DNA of 51,720 nt. It comes from Mesotaenium endlicherianum. Taxonomy: Eukaryota; Streptophyta; Zygnematophyceae; Zygnematales; Mesotaeniaceae. Shown here piece after piece: positions 34,188 to 43,943 of the stretch (the first letter of the stretch is position 1; the number at the start of each line of letters is the position of its first letter). The notes beneath the pieces were generated by a model. It saw nothing but the letters and a program-made list of their open reading frames with translations. It was not told where the DNA came from and searched no databases. Position numbers and translations under genes: made by a program. The stretch covers positions 555,549 to 607,268 of the forward strand of contig WELA01004388.1 in the NCBI GenBank assembly GCA_009602735.1, read 5' to 3'.

Positions 34188-34915
34188 TGATGAGGAGGAG
34201 GATGATGAAGACTTTGAAGGGGAGGAGCAGGAGGAGGAGGAGAAGGTGCTAAGGGAAAAGGGGCAGGCACTCTAAGCAGAGGGCAATAAACATGAGTGTC
34301 CCAGAGTCTAGGGAGGAATAGAAAGCCAGAAAGACAAAGCAAAGGTTAGAAGCAAGGAAGGCAGCCAGGAAGTCTTACAGGAGAAAGGTAGCTGTGGACT
34401 TTGATGCATAAGAACATGAGTTAGACAGTGACTTGCAACTGGAGAACAATCCTCTGGATGAAGCTGATGAGCTTGAGAGTGTGGTGCATGACTTGGATGA
34501 CTACACCTTCCGACAAATGCGCCCCGATGAGCAGTTTGACTGGCTGAAGAAGCCAGTGCCTCCACCATCTACAGGTCTGCAGAGCATGAGTGGCAGAGCT
34601 TTCAAACAGCTCTCTCCTTTTGCTGTTGTTACTATCTTTGTCACAAATTCACAATGGATTAGTTCCATAGAGTTGTCGATGAAACAAACGCATATGCACA
34701 TGCAAACAGGGCCAAGGAGTGGAAGCCAGTCACTGTCTTCAGCATTGTTATGTGGCATGGCCTGTGTCTTGCTATGGCCTTGTTGCCTGCCTAGGATCAT
34801 TCAGTATTGGGGATGAGACAGCTGATCCTATTTAGTTTCCTGCATTTGGTCAATTTATGTTGAGGAACAGGTGGCAGGAGTTCAAGAGATACTTTCACTT
34901 GAGAGACAATAGTGG

Positions 34916-34923
34916 CAGAGACA
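34916..34923. repeat. hAT target-site duplication, left copy
   Basis: CAGAGACA, identical to 43466-43473. Eight bases is the standard length for hAT integration. Confidence 0.95.
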
Positions 34924-35010
34924 CAGGGTTACGCCGTACGCCGTACAAGTCGACTCTCGTACGCTTAAATAAGCGTACTGCGTCGGTACGCACGTACTAA
35001 GCGTACAAAC
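34924..35010. promoter_or_regulatory. hAT left subterminal repeats (probable transposase-binding sites)
   Basis: Iterated CGTACG and AAGCGTAC words in both orientations (GCCGTACGCCGTAC, CGTACGCTTAAATAAGCGTAC, ACTAAGCGTAC). The right end (43366-43465) has AAGCGTATTAAGCG, CTAAGCGAACTAG and AAGCGTACAAGCGTAC. Clustered short subterminal repeats bind transposase in known hAT elements such as Ac/Ds; the role here is inferred. Confidence 0.6.
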
Positions 35011-35543
35011 AAATTTTACTCGTGCGCGCCGCCCAGTAACGCGTCGACGCCTTCACGTCGGGGACCGTATGCTTTAGTTCACGTGTGAATTTCAGTATAG
35101 CGTCGATCGACGGGATAATGAGATGAAAGTACGATATTGTCAGGTTGCTGCAGCAACGGCGGGAACTCAGAATTTTGCAAAATTTTACCAAAGGTGTTCA
35201 CCAATATCTTTGAAACTGCGAACTTCGCTCATGGATGTTCCTCGCTAGCAGCGAAGCACGTTGCCACAACCCGTCTGAGGCCAAGCCTGAGGGCTACCTA
35301 CATAACAGTTTAGTTGCCCATTTCAGTTCATTCTACAGCACCATTCAGCCTGTAAGTTGCATTTCTTGCCTTTCGTTCACCTCCATCACTTTGTTGCTGT
35401 ATGCACTTGCTTGCTGTAGCAGGCGTCAACGTGTTCTCTTCACTTCGTGATTCTAATGTGCGTGCTTTTTTATGTATAATGTACATTCTCGACTGAGATG
35501 GCCTCAATGACCTGTTCTATAGTTTTGCTTGATATACTTTCAG

Positions 35544-38500
35544 GGACGTCGACTGAAGAAAGTGGCCGGACATTCATACTGCCACTTGGCCGATTTGCCA
35601 ATTTTGATAAGGTCAGATCTGCTCCCCCTCTTTGCTTTCTCATTTGTCCTTCTAGTTTGATAATCTCTTACATTTTTTTTTCGTGTAATGGCCTCATTGT
35701 TGGATGTTTAGCATTTCAATCGTTACCATGTAGGGATGTATTTGTATACCAAATTACCATGGTCCAATTGCTCTTATGTGTACTGAATCTTTTGTGCCCT
35801 TTGTTTTCTATGTGTCTTCAGTATAGAAGGCTTTGGAAGCTCAACTCTACAGTCCTCCTACACGTGCACATCAGGTACTTGGCCCTCCCTCCTTCCTCTT
35901 TTGTGCACTCTCTCTTTGTGGTGGAGTATGTCTCGTTGTTGATGGCTGCTCTCTTGCTCGCCTGCTCACGTGCTGCTGCTATTTTGCTTTTCTGTTACTG
36001 CTTTTTCTCTTTCTAGCTGTTGTGTCTTTGCTTTCCAGTTGCTAATCTCATGCTCGCATCCTTCTCTGCCTCTGCTCTTTTGCTTTCTGGCTGCTGTGTC
36101 TTTGCCTTCCAATTCCTGCTGTGATGCTCTTTTGTGTTCTTGTAGCTGCTTTCTTGCTTTTCTGCTGCTAGTCTGATGCTCTTTTGCTTCTCTGCTTGTG
36201 CTCTTTTGCTGTCCTGCTGCTGCCTGCATGCTCACCTGTTGGTCTCTTGCTCTTTTCCTTTCTCGCTGCTGCTTTTGTGCTTCCTGGTGATGCTCTATTG
36301 CTTTCCTGTTGATGCTCTGTTGCTCTATTGCGCAAGCAGGCTAAAAGGAGCAAGGCGGCAGCCCTTGCACCTACCGACACGCCACAATCATCCGAGTCCT
36401 TTATCGGGTCCGTTGCCCCCCCCCCCTCCCTTCCATCTCTCTTGCTATCTTTTTTGGCTTGCCTTGTTCTTTATGCTTGTTTCTTCTGTGTGCTCTCTGC
36501 GCTCTCTCCTTGTGCTTGCTTGTTTGTGTCCTGTCGCTTACGGCTACCCGTATGCTGCATCGTTTTACAACTTTGTCTCCTTGTTTGTCTTGTGTGAAGC
36601 ATGGAAACACAGGAAGGAGTTAGTAGACCCCCTTGTGCCTATCGACGCGTGTGCCTATTGTCGCGTGAGTGACCTCGACAAGTGGACAGGTGCCTTGACC
36701 CTCCCTCCTTCCTCTTTCCCGCTCTCTCTTGTGTCCCTTGTTTTCTCTTGTCGGGCCTAGCTGCCAGCCCCTTGTGTTCTTTTGTGGGGCTGGTTGCCAG
36801 TCCTTTGCGTGCTGTTTGAGGATTTTAGTTGGGGCGGGCCGGCTGCCCCTTGCTTGCTCTTGTTGGGGCTGGCTGCCAGCCCCGTGCTTGTTCTTGTTGA
36901 GGCTGGCTGCCAGCCCCTTGCTTGCTGCTGTTGGGGCTGGAGGCCAGCCCGTGCTTGCTATTTAGGGTTTAGTCGGGGCGGGCTTGCTTACAATTTTAGG
37001 GTCTTAGTTGAGGCTGGGTGTTGTCGTGTATGCTCGTGTCGAGGCTGGCGGCCAACCCGTGCTTGATCTTGTCGGGGCTGGCTGCCAGCCCCGTGCTTGC
37101 TCTTGTCGGGGCTGGCTGCCAGCCCCTTGCTTGCTGCTGTTGGGGCTGGAGGCCAGCCCGTGCTTGCTGTTTTAGGGTTTAGTCGGGGCGGGCTTGCTTA
37201 CAATTTTAGGGTCTTAGTTGAGGCTGGGTGTTGTCGTGCTTGCTCGTGTCGGGGCTGGCGGCCAACCCCGTGCGTGATCTTGTCGGGCCTGGCTGCCAGC
37301 CCCTTGCGTGCTTTTGTGGGGTTGGCTGCCAGTCCTTTGCGTGCTGGTTGAGGGTTTTAGTCGGGGCGGGCTGGCTGCCCCTTGCTTGCTCTTGTTGGGG
37401 CTGGCTGCCAGCCTCGTGCTTGCTCTTGTTGGGGCTGGCTGCCAGCCCCTTGCTTGCTGCTGTTGGGGCTGGAGGCCAGCCCGTGCTTGCTGTTTAGGGT
37501 TTAGTCGAGGCGGGCTTGCTTGCTGTTTTAGGGTCTTAGTTGAGGCTGGGTGTTGTCGGGCTTGCTCGTGTCGGGGCTGGCGGCCAACCCCGTGCGTGAT
37601 CTTGTCGGGCCTGGCTGCCAGCCCCTTGCGTGCTTTTGTGGGGTTGGCTGCCAGTCCTTTGCGTGCTGGTTGAGGGTTTTAGTCGGGGCGGGCTGGCTGC
37701 CCCTTGCTTGCTCTTGTTGGGGCTGGCTGCCAGCCCCGTGCTTGCTCTTGTTGGGGCTCGCTGCCAGCCCCTTGCTTGCTGCTGTTGGGGCTGGAGGCCA
37801 GCCCGTGCTTGCTGTTTAGGGTTTAGTCGAGGCGGGCTTGCTTGTTTTAGGGTCTTAGTTGGGGCAGGCTGTTGTTCTCCTTGCTTGTGTCGGGGGTGGC
37901 GGCCAACCTCATGCATGCTCTTGTCGGGGCTGGCTGCCAACTCCGTGCGTGCTCTTGTCGGGGCTGGCTGCCAGCCCCGTGCTTGCTCTTGTCGGGGCTG
38001 GCTGCCAGCCCCTTGCTTGCTACTGTTGGGGCTGGAGGCCTGCGCGTGCTTGCTATTTAGGGTTTAGTCGGGGCGGGCTTGCTTGCTGTTTTAGGGTCTT
38101 AGTTGAGGCTGGGTGTTGTTGTGCTTGCTCGTGTCGAGGCTGGCGGCCAACCCCGTGCGTGATCTTGTCGGGCCTGGCTGCCAGCTCCTTGCCTGCTTTT
38201 GTGGCTGCCAGTCCTTTGCGTGCTGTTTGAGGGTTTTAGTCGGGGCGGGCTGGCTGCCCCTTGCTTGCTCTTGTTGGGGCTGGCTGCCAGCCCCTTGCTT
38301 GCTGCTGTTGGGGCTGGAGGCCAGCCCGTGCTTGCTGTTTAGAGTTTAGTCGGGGCGGGCTTGCTTGTTGTTTTAGAGTCTTAGTTGGGACAGGCTGTTG
38401 TCCTGCTTGCTTGTGTCGGGGCTGGCGGCCAACCTCATGAGTGCTCTTGTTGGGGCTGGCTGCCAGCCCTGTGCTTGCTCTTGTTGGGGCTGGCTGCCAG

Positions 38501-41500
38501 CCCCTTGCTTGCTGCTGTTGGGGCTAGAAGCCTGCGCGTGCTTGCTGTTTAGGATTTAATCGGGGCGGGCTTGCTTGCTGTTTTAGGGTCTTAGTTGAGG
38601 CTGGGTGTTGTCGGGCTTGCTCGTGTCGGGACTGGCGGCCAACCCTGTGCGTGATCTTGTCGGGCCTGGATGCCAGCCCCTTGCATGCTTTTGTGGGGCT
38701 GGCTGCCAGTCCTTTGCGTGCTGTTTGAGGGTTTTAGTCGGGGCGGACTGGCTGCCCCTTGCTTGCTCTTGTTGGGGCTGGCTGCCAGCCCCGTGCTTGC
38801 TCTTGTTGGGGCTGGCTCTGAGCCCCTTGCTTGCTGCTGTTGGGGCTGGAGGCCAGCCCGTGCTTGCTGTTTAGGGTTTAGTCGAGGCGGGCTTGCTTGT
38901 TTTAGGGTCTTAGTTGGGGCAGGCTGTTGTCCTCCTTGCTTGTGTCGGGGGTGGCGGCCAACCTCATGCATGCTCTTGTCGGGGCTGGCTGCCAACCCCG
39001 TGCGTGCTCTTGTCGGGGCTGGCTGCCAGCCCCGTGCTTGCTCTTGTCGGGGCTGGCTGCCAGCCCCTTGCTTGCTGCTGTTGGGGCTGGAGGCCTGCGC
39101 GTGCTTGCTATTTAGGGTTAAGTCGGGGCGGGCTTGCTTGCTGTTTTAGGGTCTTAGTTGAGGCTGGGTGTTGTTGTGCTTGCTCGTGTCGAGGCTGGCG
39201 GCCAACCCCGTGCGTGATCTTGTCAGGCCTGGCTGCCAGCCCCTTGCCTGCTTTTGTGGGGCTGGCTGCCAGTCCTTTGCGTGTTGTTTGAGGGTTTTAG
39301 TCGGGGCGGGCTGGCTGCCCCTTGTTTGCTCTTGTTGGGGCTGGCTGCCAGCCCCTTGCTTGCTGCTGTTGGGGTTGTAGGCCAGCCCGTTCTTGCTGTT
39401 TAGAGTCTAGTCGGGGCGGGCTTGCTTGTTGTTTTAGGGTCTTAGTTGGGGCAGGCTGTTGTCCTGCTTGCTTGTGTCGGGGCTGGCGGCCAACCTCATG
39501 CGTGCTCTTGTCGGGGCTGGCTGCCAGCCCCGTGCTTGCTCTTGTTGGGGCTGGCTGCCAGCCCCTTGCTTGCTGCTGTTGGGGCTGGCGGCCAGCCCGT
39601 GCTGGCTATTTTAGGGTTTAGTCAGGGCGGGCTTGCTTGCTGTTTTAGGGTCTTAGTTGGGGCTGGCTGTTGTCCTGCTTGCTTGTGTCGGGGCTGGCGG
39701 CTAACCTCATGCGTGCTCTTGTCGGGGCTGGCTGCCAGCCCCTTGCTTGCTGCTGTTGGGGCTGGCGGCCAGCCCGTGCTTTTGTTGGGATTGCCTGCTC
39801 TCTTGTTTGCCTATTGTTGTGTTTTTGCTTGTTTAAATGGCATTTGAATGGCATCTTGTTATGTCTCTTACAAGTTGTTACTGTACTTCATTATTGCAGG
39901 TTTCACGCGCATCATGTCTCAACCATGCACTTTGTCTGGAGCAACGCTTGGTGGAATGAGGGCGCCCACTGCAGCTTTAACCGCTCGTCTTCCCCCTAGG
40001 GCAGTTGCTGCAAGGTCTGGTCCAGAGTGGGGCCATGTGACCATCGTTGTGGAAGCCAAGTCCAAGAATTCATATCCGAAGGTGAAGTGCAACTACTGCC
40101 CCAGGGAGTTTACCGGTGGAGTCACGCGGATTCGTGGCCATTTCACAGGAGGCTGTAAGGATGTTAGTCAGTGTGAGGATGTTCCCGATGAAGTTCTAGA
40201 TCTCATGATTAGCCGTAGCAACGGTATGGCTAATTCTTTATTAGGAACGCGACGTAGGAAGAGTGTCATACAAGCTGCACGAAAGCGCGTGCATGAATGG
40301 GGTTGTGCAAGTGCTGGAGAGTCCCCCTCCTTAGGCAGGGAGTCAGGGCAAACCTCTATAAGTGACATGTTGCAGAAGATGAATGCTGATGCTGTTCATG
40401 AGACTGTCGCCCGTTTCTTCTATGGCACTGGTTGCTCATTCAATGTTGCTCGCAGTGACTTCTTTAGGGACATGTTGGTTGCTGTCAGTAAGTACACCTT
40501 AGAAACGGGTCTAGTGTATGTCCCGATGAAGGATAAGCCTCTCGGAAGTACCCTACTAGATAAAGAGGTGTCGAAGATAGAGGCTTGGGAGAAGAAACAA
40601 AAAAAGGGACTACCACAGATGGGTTGTAGCATTGTAGCAGATGGGTGGACCGATCCATGTGGGCACCCTCTTCTTAACGTGCTTATGGTTGTGGGAGGCA
40701 CTGAAATGTTCATGGATGCTATCAACACTGAGGGTGAAAGGAAAACGGGTGAGTACATTGGTAGCCACCTGCTTGCGGCCGTGGAGAAAATAGGGGCCGA
40801 TCATGTCGTACAACTTTGCACAGACTCTGCAGCTAACATTGTAGCTGGTTGTAATGTGGTTCGTGAGAAGCACCCGCATATATATTGGACGCCTTGTGCT
40901 GCTCACATTTTGGACCTGCTGTTGAAAGACATAGGAAAAGTAAAAGAGCTAGAGGGCATAATCGATAGCTTCAAGCACTTGGTCCAGTTTGTTGCAAACC
41001 ACCACATGCCTCACGCTCTTTACCGTGAGCATGGGGCAAGGCTTGAGAATAAACTAGAGTTGTTGAAGCCAGGACCCACGAGGTTTGCTAGTAACTTCCT
41101 TTGCTTGCAACGACTCATTGTTGTGAGGGATACCTTACAAGCTATGGTGTCTGACAGAAGATGGCTCGAGTGGGCGGCAAAGAACGGTTGTGTAGGTGAG
41201 GCTACGGAGATTAGAGACCTAGTTCGCGACGATGAACTTTGGGAGCGAGTGAAGGTATGGGTAGCCGTGTGTGAGCCGATTGTAGTTCTCCTTCGACTAG
41301 TCGACTCTCCACAACCTTCTCTTGGGAAGATTTGGGCTCGCATGAGTGCCATTAAAGAGCATGTGCATGAGATTGTAGGACTCAAACCAGCACAAATAAC
41401 CCAAGTTAAGAAGGACGTGAAGGCTCGCTGGGAGCAGCTTCACAGCCCCCTGCATTCTGCAGGTAAAACTCTATTTTGATGTTGCTCACTTTTTTGCTTG

Positions 41501-42265
41501 GCGGCTGGCGTTCTCTTGCATGCTTGTTATCGTGTGCTGGTCATTGTTTTTGTTTTTGTGCTTGCTATTGTTATTGCTCTCTCTTTTGTGAAGTGCATTG
41601 TGTTGTCATATACTAAGTTTACTTCTTGACTTTGTTTGACTACAGGCTACTATTTGGACCCCGAGTTCCAAGACCATGAGTCTTGGGCAATTGAGAAGTG
41701 TCTACTAACCGATTGGTCCGACGTGCGGAATACCCTTGTTGGAGGAAGTGTGCTTGACCGAGCATTGGTGGATCGAGAGTTGGCGCTCTACCGGCAGAGC
41801 GGTGACATTTTTGGCGATGATGTTTGCAAGGCTAATAAGACCATGATGCCTGCCCACAAGTGGTGGGAAACATACGGAAGTCATTGTCCTAATCTTCAGC
41901 TTCTTGCTATGAGAATATTGTCGCAACCCGGTTCAGCAGCTGCATGTGAGAGAAATTGGTCTGAGTACGGGTTTGTTCATAGTCCACTTCGCAATAGGCT
42001 GCTCCCTACTAGAGCAAAGAAGTTAGTGTACGTGCATTCTATGTTGAGACTTCAGGAGAAGAGTTTGGACTTCCTTGGACCAAGTGTCGGCGCGACTCCA
42101 TGGGTTGAAGAAGCGGAGTTCTTGGAGACATCTGAAGAGGAGGATCTCAATCTTGCCGTGCATGCCTCGTTGAGTGAGGGAATGGAGGTGGAGGAAGAGG
42201 AGGTGGAGGAGCGACCTAGTGTTTCCGCTCCACTAAGAAGAAGGCCAAGAGCGATTGGTTACTAG
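35544..42265 (+). CDS. hAT transposase with BED zinc finger, spliced
   Basis: Catalyses cut-and-paste transposition of the host element. Proposed exons: 35544-35611, 35827-35874, 36340-36407, 36613-36689, 39900-41462, 41646-42265. All have GT-AG borders and consistent phases; an earlier 5' exon is probably missing. The last two are certain; translation could instead start at ATG 39914, giving 722 residues. Visible domains: BED-type finger (VKCNYCPREF, then GVTRIRGHFTGGC); a DUF659-like catalytic region with VADGWTD, CTDSAANIVAG and TPCAAHILDLLLKDIG; and the C-terminal hAT dimerisation region SAAACERNWSEYGFVHSPLR with the conserved Glu. An acidic tail follows (SEEEDLN, EVEEEEVEE). The 5' exons encode short charged peptides, including CAYCRVSDLDKW. 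There is no internal stop, so the enzyme may be active. Confidence 0.9.
35880..36335 (+). repeat. Pyrimidine-rich CTTTTGCT/CTGCTG repeat in hAT intron
   Basis: A loosely iterated C/T-rich stretch with recurring TGCTCTTTTGCTT, CTGCTGCT and TTGCTTTC words, in the predicted intron between the exons ending at 35874 and starting at 36340. The open frames across it (Leu/Cys/Ser-rich) are by-products of this composition. Confidence 0.6.
36757..39790 (+). repeat. 3-kb tandem array of short palindromes in a hAT intron
   Basis: Tandem array of 35-40-bp units, most containing GGGGCTGGCTGCCAGCCCC, a perfect palindrome (9-bp arms, one-base centre), or the variants GGGGCTGGAGGCCAGCCC and GGGGCTGGCGGCCAACCCC, joined by TTGCTTGCTCTTGTT-like spacers. 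A second landmark, TTTAGGGTTTAGTCGGGGCG, recurs at about 36962, 37170, 37492, 37814, 38057, 38339, 38547, 38871, 39112, 39398 and 39610. These spacings show a higher-order duplication: everything from about 37814 recurs about 1,057 bp later. The array lies wholly inside the intron 36690-39899 of the transposase gene. All plus frames are largely open with Cys/Leu/Gly-rich repeats, an effect of composition. Confidence 0.95.
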
Positions 42266-42424
42266 ATGTGTTAGTCAGTTAACTTGTATTTACTAAAGGT
42301 AGCATGTACATATTAAAGAAGATGGAGGTTGAGAAAATGAATATATTTGAAATCAATTTTTTGTGCCCTATGACTTCATGGAATGTTGTACTTTGTGAAT
42401 GACGTACATGGTATGGATTACCTC

Positions 42425-42833
42425 TAACTTCTTATGCATGCTTGCAAAGAGTATGAATCATGTTTATACTTCTACATTAAAGCTTATTTTACTCTAAGAA
42501 GTAATGATACTCCTAAGTGTTCTTATTGAATCAATTAGCTAGTTAAAATGTACAAAAAGCATGCTTTGCTAAGTGGCCCTCCCAGTGTTAGTGAGAAAAA
42601 GAGAGTACGAAAATAATCCTTAATCTATCTTCAATCACTCTTGAATGTGGCATTTATAAGAACTTCTTAGTTGTTAGACATGCTTGCTAAGATGTTGAAT
42701 TATATTTATACCTCTTCATTGAAGCTTGTTGTACTTGACTAAGAAGTAATGATCCTGCTCAATGTTCTAATTCAACAAATAAATAAATTAGGAAGTACAA
42801 AAAACAACTTTGCTAAGCGGCCCTCCCAGCTTT
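42425..42833 (+). repeat. Direct repeat of about 170 bp in the hAT 3' region
   Basis: Copy 1 (42425-42589) and copy 2 (42661-42833) share AACTTCTTA at the start, then CATGCTTGC, TAAGAAGTAATGAT and GCTAAGTGGCCCTCCCAG (GCTAAGCGGCCCTCCCAG in copy 2). They differ by substitutions and small indels. They lie downstream of the transposase stop, so they belong to its 3' UTR or the element's subterminal region. Confidence 0.8.
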
Positions 42834-42929
42834 GACATGATTGAATGTCGTCTAGATGGTACATAAACGAAATGGTTAAAAAACAATGTGTATATAAAAA
42901 TAAGAACGGTTGAAAGATACTTATAATGA

Positions 42930-43155
42930 TTAATTGGTAAGTCGTCGCTTCCGGCAGTTGGTGCCGTGGGTTCGAGGCCGACGGCTGGCGCCCGGGGCCA
43001 TCCATATTGTGGAAATCCGTGATTTACTTTTCGCCAAGCATTTTCGCCCTATTTGCTACATTTATGATAAATGAACGCAAAATTGTATGAAATGTGCATG
43101 GCTGGTTGGGTAATGTCTTGTCTTGCACCCAACGGTGGGTGTTCAAATCCGCTTG
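42930..43155 (+). other. Two tRNA-like / pol III-box-like segments
   Basis: GGTTCGAGGCC at 42969-42979 looks like a B box, with GGTAAGTCGTCGC about 35 bases upstream as a poor A box. A second segment has GGCTGGTTGGGTAATG (43100-43115, A-box-like) and GGGTGTTCAAATCC (43137-43150, a good B box). Neither folds into a full cloverleaf by eye. They may be tRNA-derived SINE heads or tRNA pseudogenes carried by the hAT element. Confidence 0.4.
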
Positions 43156-43465
43156 CTTACATCGCTAAATAGAAGAAGTTCGAAGTCGTTTTCGAAATTG
43201 TCGCCGCAATCCGGGCAGAGAGCAGATCCGAAATTGCCCGAAAAAAGTTACTGGTCATTTTGAACGAAATACAGTCTGACATGACGTGCTTTCTATACAC
43301 GTGCGACCGACATTTAATGTCAACGTCGTCGCTACTGCACGTCGACGCCGTTGTGACGTTGGCGTCCTAAGCGTATTAAGCGAACTAGTCCATTTTTTTG
43401 AACACCGATCTAAGCGAACTAGCGTATTAGTCGAACTAAGCGTACAAGCGTACGGCGTAACCCTG

Positions 43466-43473
43466 CAGAGACA
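43466..43473. repeat. hAT target-site duplication, right copy
   Basis: CAGAGACA, identical to 34916-34923. It marks the point where the interrupted piggyBac sequence resumes. Confidence 0.95.
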
Positions 43474-43943
43474 TACATGCTAGGAATACAGGTTAGTTCA
43501 AGCTTTGGCACTGTTCTCCTTTCAGTGATCTTTTGAAAAAGAAGTTTCAGTACTGGTACAATTCTCAAGTCGACCTCACAGTCGACGGAAGGACTATTCC
43601 AACAAGGAACAAGCTGTGTCCTGTCAAAGTCGATAATGCAAGCAAGCCGTATATGGAGGTCAGGACTATTTGTGATAGCAACCTCCTACTATTGCTATGA
43701 CTTCAATGTGTATGACAAAGTCAAATAGGTTGGTCTGCATACCATCCGTGTTCTGGAGTTGCTAAAGAACCTGCCTGAAGGTGTGAGCTACAGCTTTATT
43801 CTGGACAGAGGCTTCACTTTTCCTATACTTCTGGAGAAGCTTGCTGAGCTGAGCCATGGGGCCATGGAGCTACAGGGACTTATCAACAAGGCAGAATGAA
43901 CTTTCCTAAGGAGCTGCTGCAACTCAAACCAGAGCCTGGTTGT
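43474..43943 (+). pseudogene. piggyBac-like transposase, middle part, decayed
   Basis: Resumes the piggyBac core after the hAT insertion: DLTVDGRTIPTRNKLCPVKV (about 43570-43630), where family members usually have an acidic pair (DE) and here Asp-Gly is found, then KPYMEVRTICDS. After a stop it continues YDFNVYDKVK, HTIRVLELLKNLPEGVSYSF and ILLEKLAELSHGAMELQGL, ending near LKPEPG at 43943. Stops and at least one frame change are present. It is broken again at about 43944 by a second insertion. Confidence 0.8.

Larger units (their letters stand above)
33642..34923 (+). pseudogene. piggyBac-like transposase, N-terminal part, decayed
   Basis: The frame starts MANTPDTVVLGNVGEG and continues with frame changes through ARTAFGKGYDEIYLLGRV and a purine-rich acidic tract (34138-34260, GAGGAG repeats). 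It then enters the DDE_Tnp_1_7-type core: VDETNAYAHANRAKEWKPVT (about 34675-34735) and FMLRNRWQEFKRYFHLRDN (about 34855-34912). These match the piggyBac pattern of a TN.YA segment followed by a W.PVT segment and an R..YFH.RDN box. Several stops and frameshifts are present. It is cut at 34923 by the hAT insertion and resumes at 43466. Confidence 0.82.
34924..43465 (+). mobile_element. Autonomous-looking 8,542-bp hAT transposon
   Basis: Both ends carry the same perfect 18-bp terminal repeat CAGGGTTACGCCGTACGC (34924-34941, and reverse complement at 43448-43465). The flanks have a perfect 8-bp target-site duplication CAGAGACA (34916-34923 and 43466-43473), the hAT signature. The insertion interrupts a piggyBac transposase whose motifs resume on the other side. 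The element contains a phase-consistent spliced transposase gene (35544-42265), a 3-kb tandem array in its largest intron, a duplicated 170-bp block, and pol III-box-like sequences near its 3' end. The perfect duplication and open reading frame suggest a young insertion. Confidence 0.95.

Noticed and set aside
34028..34342. Minus-strand Pro-rich open frame
   Set aside because: Complement of the GAG-rich acidic tract of the piggyBac remnant.
36757..39790. CRISPR-like repeat array
   Set aside because: Units are contiguous tandem repeats without unique spacers, in a eukaryotic transposon intron; no cas genes.
36729..39847. Several long plus-strand open frames encoding Cys/Leu/Gly-rich repetitive proteins
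   Set aside because: All three plus frames are open because the array lacks stop words. The peptides simply repeat the DNA unit, and the region sits in a predicted intron.
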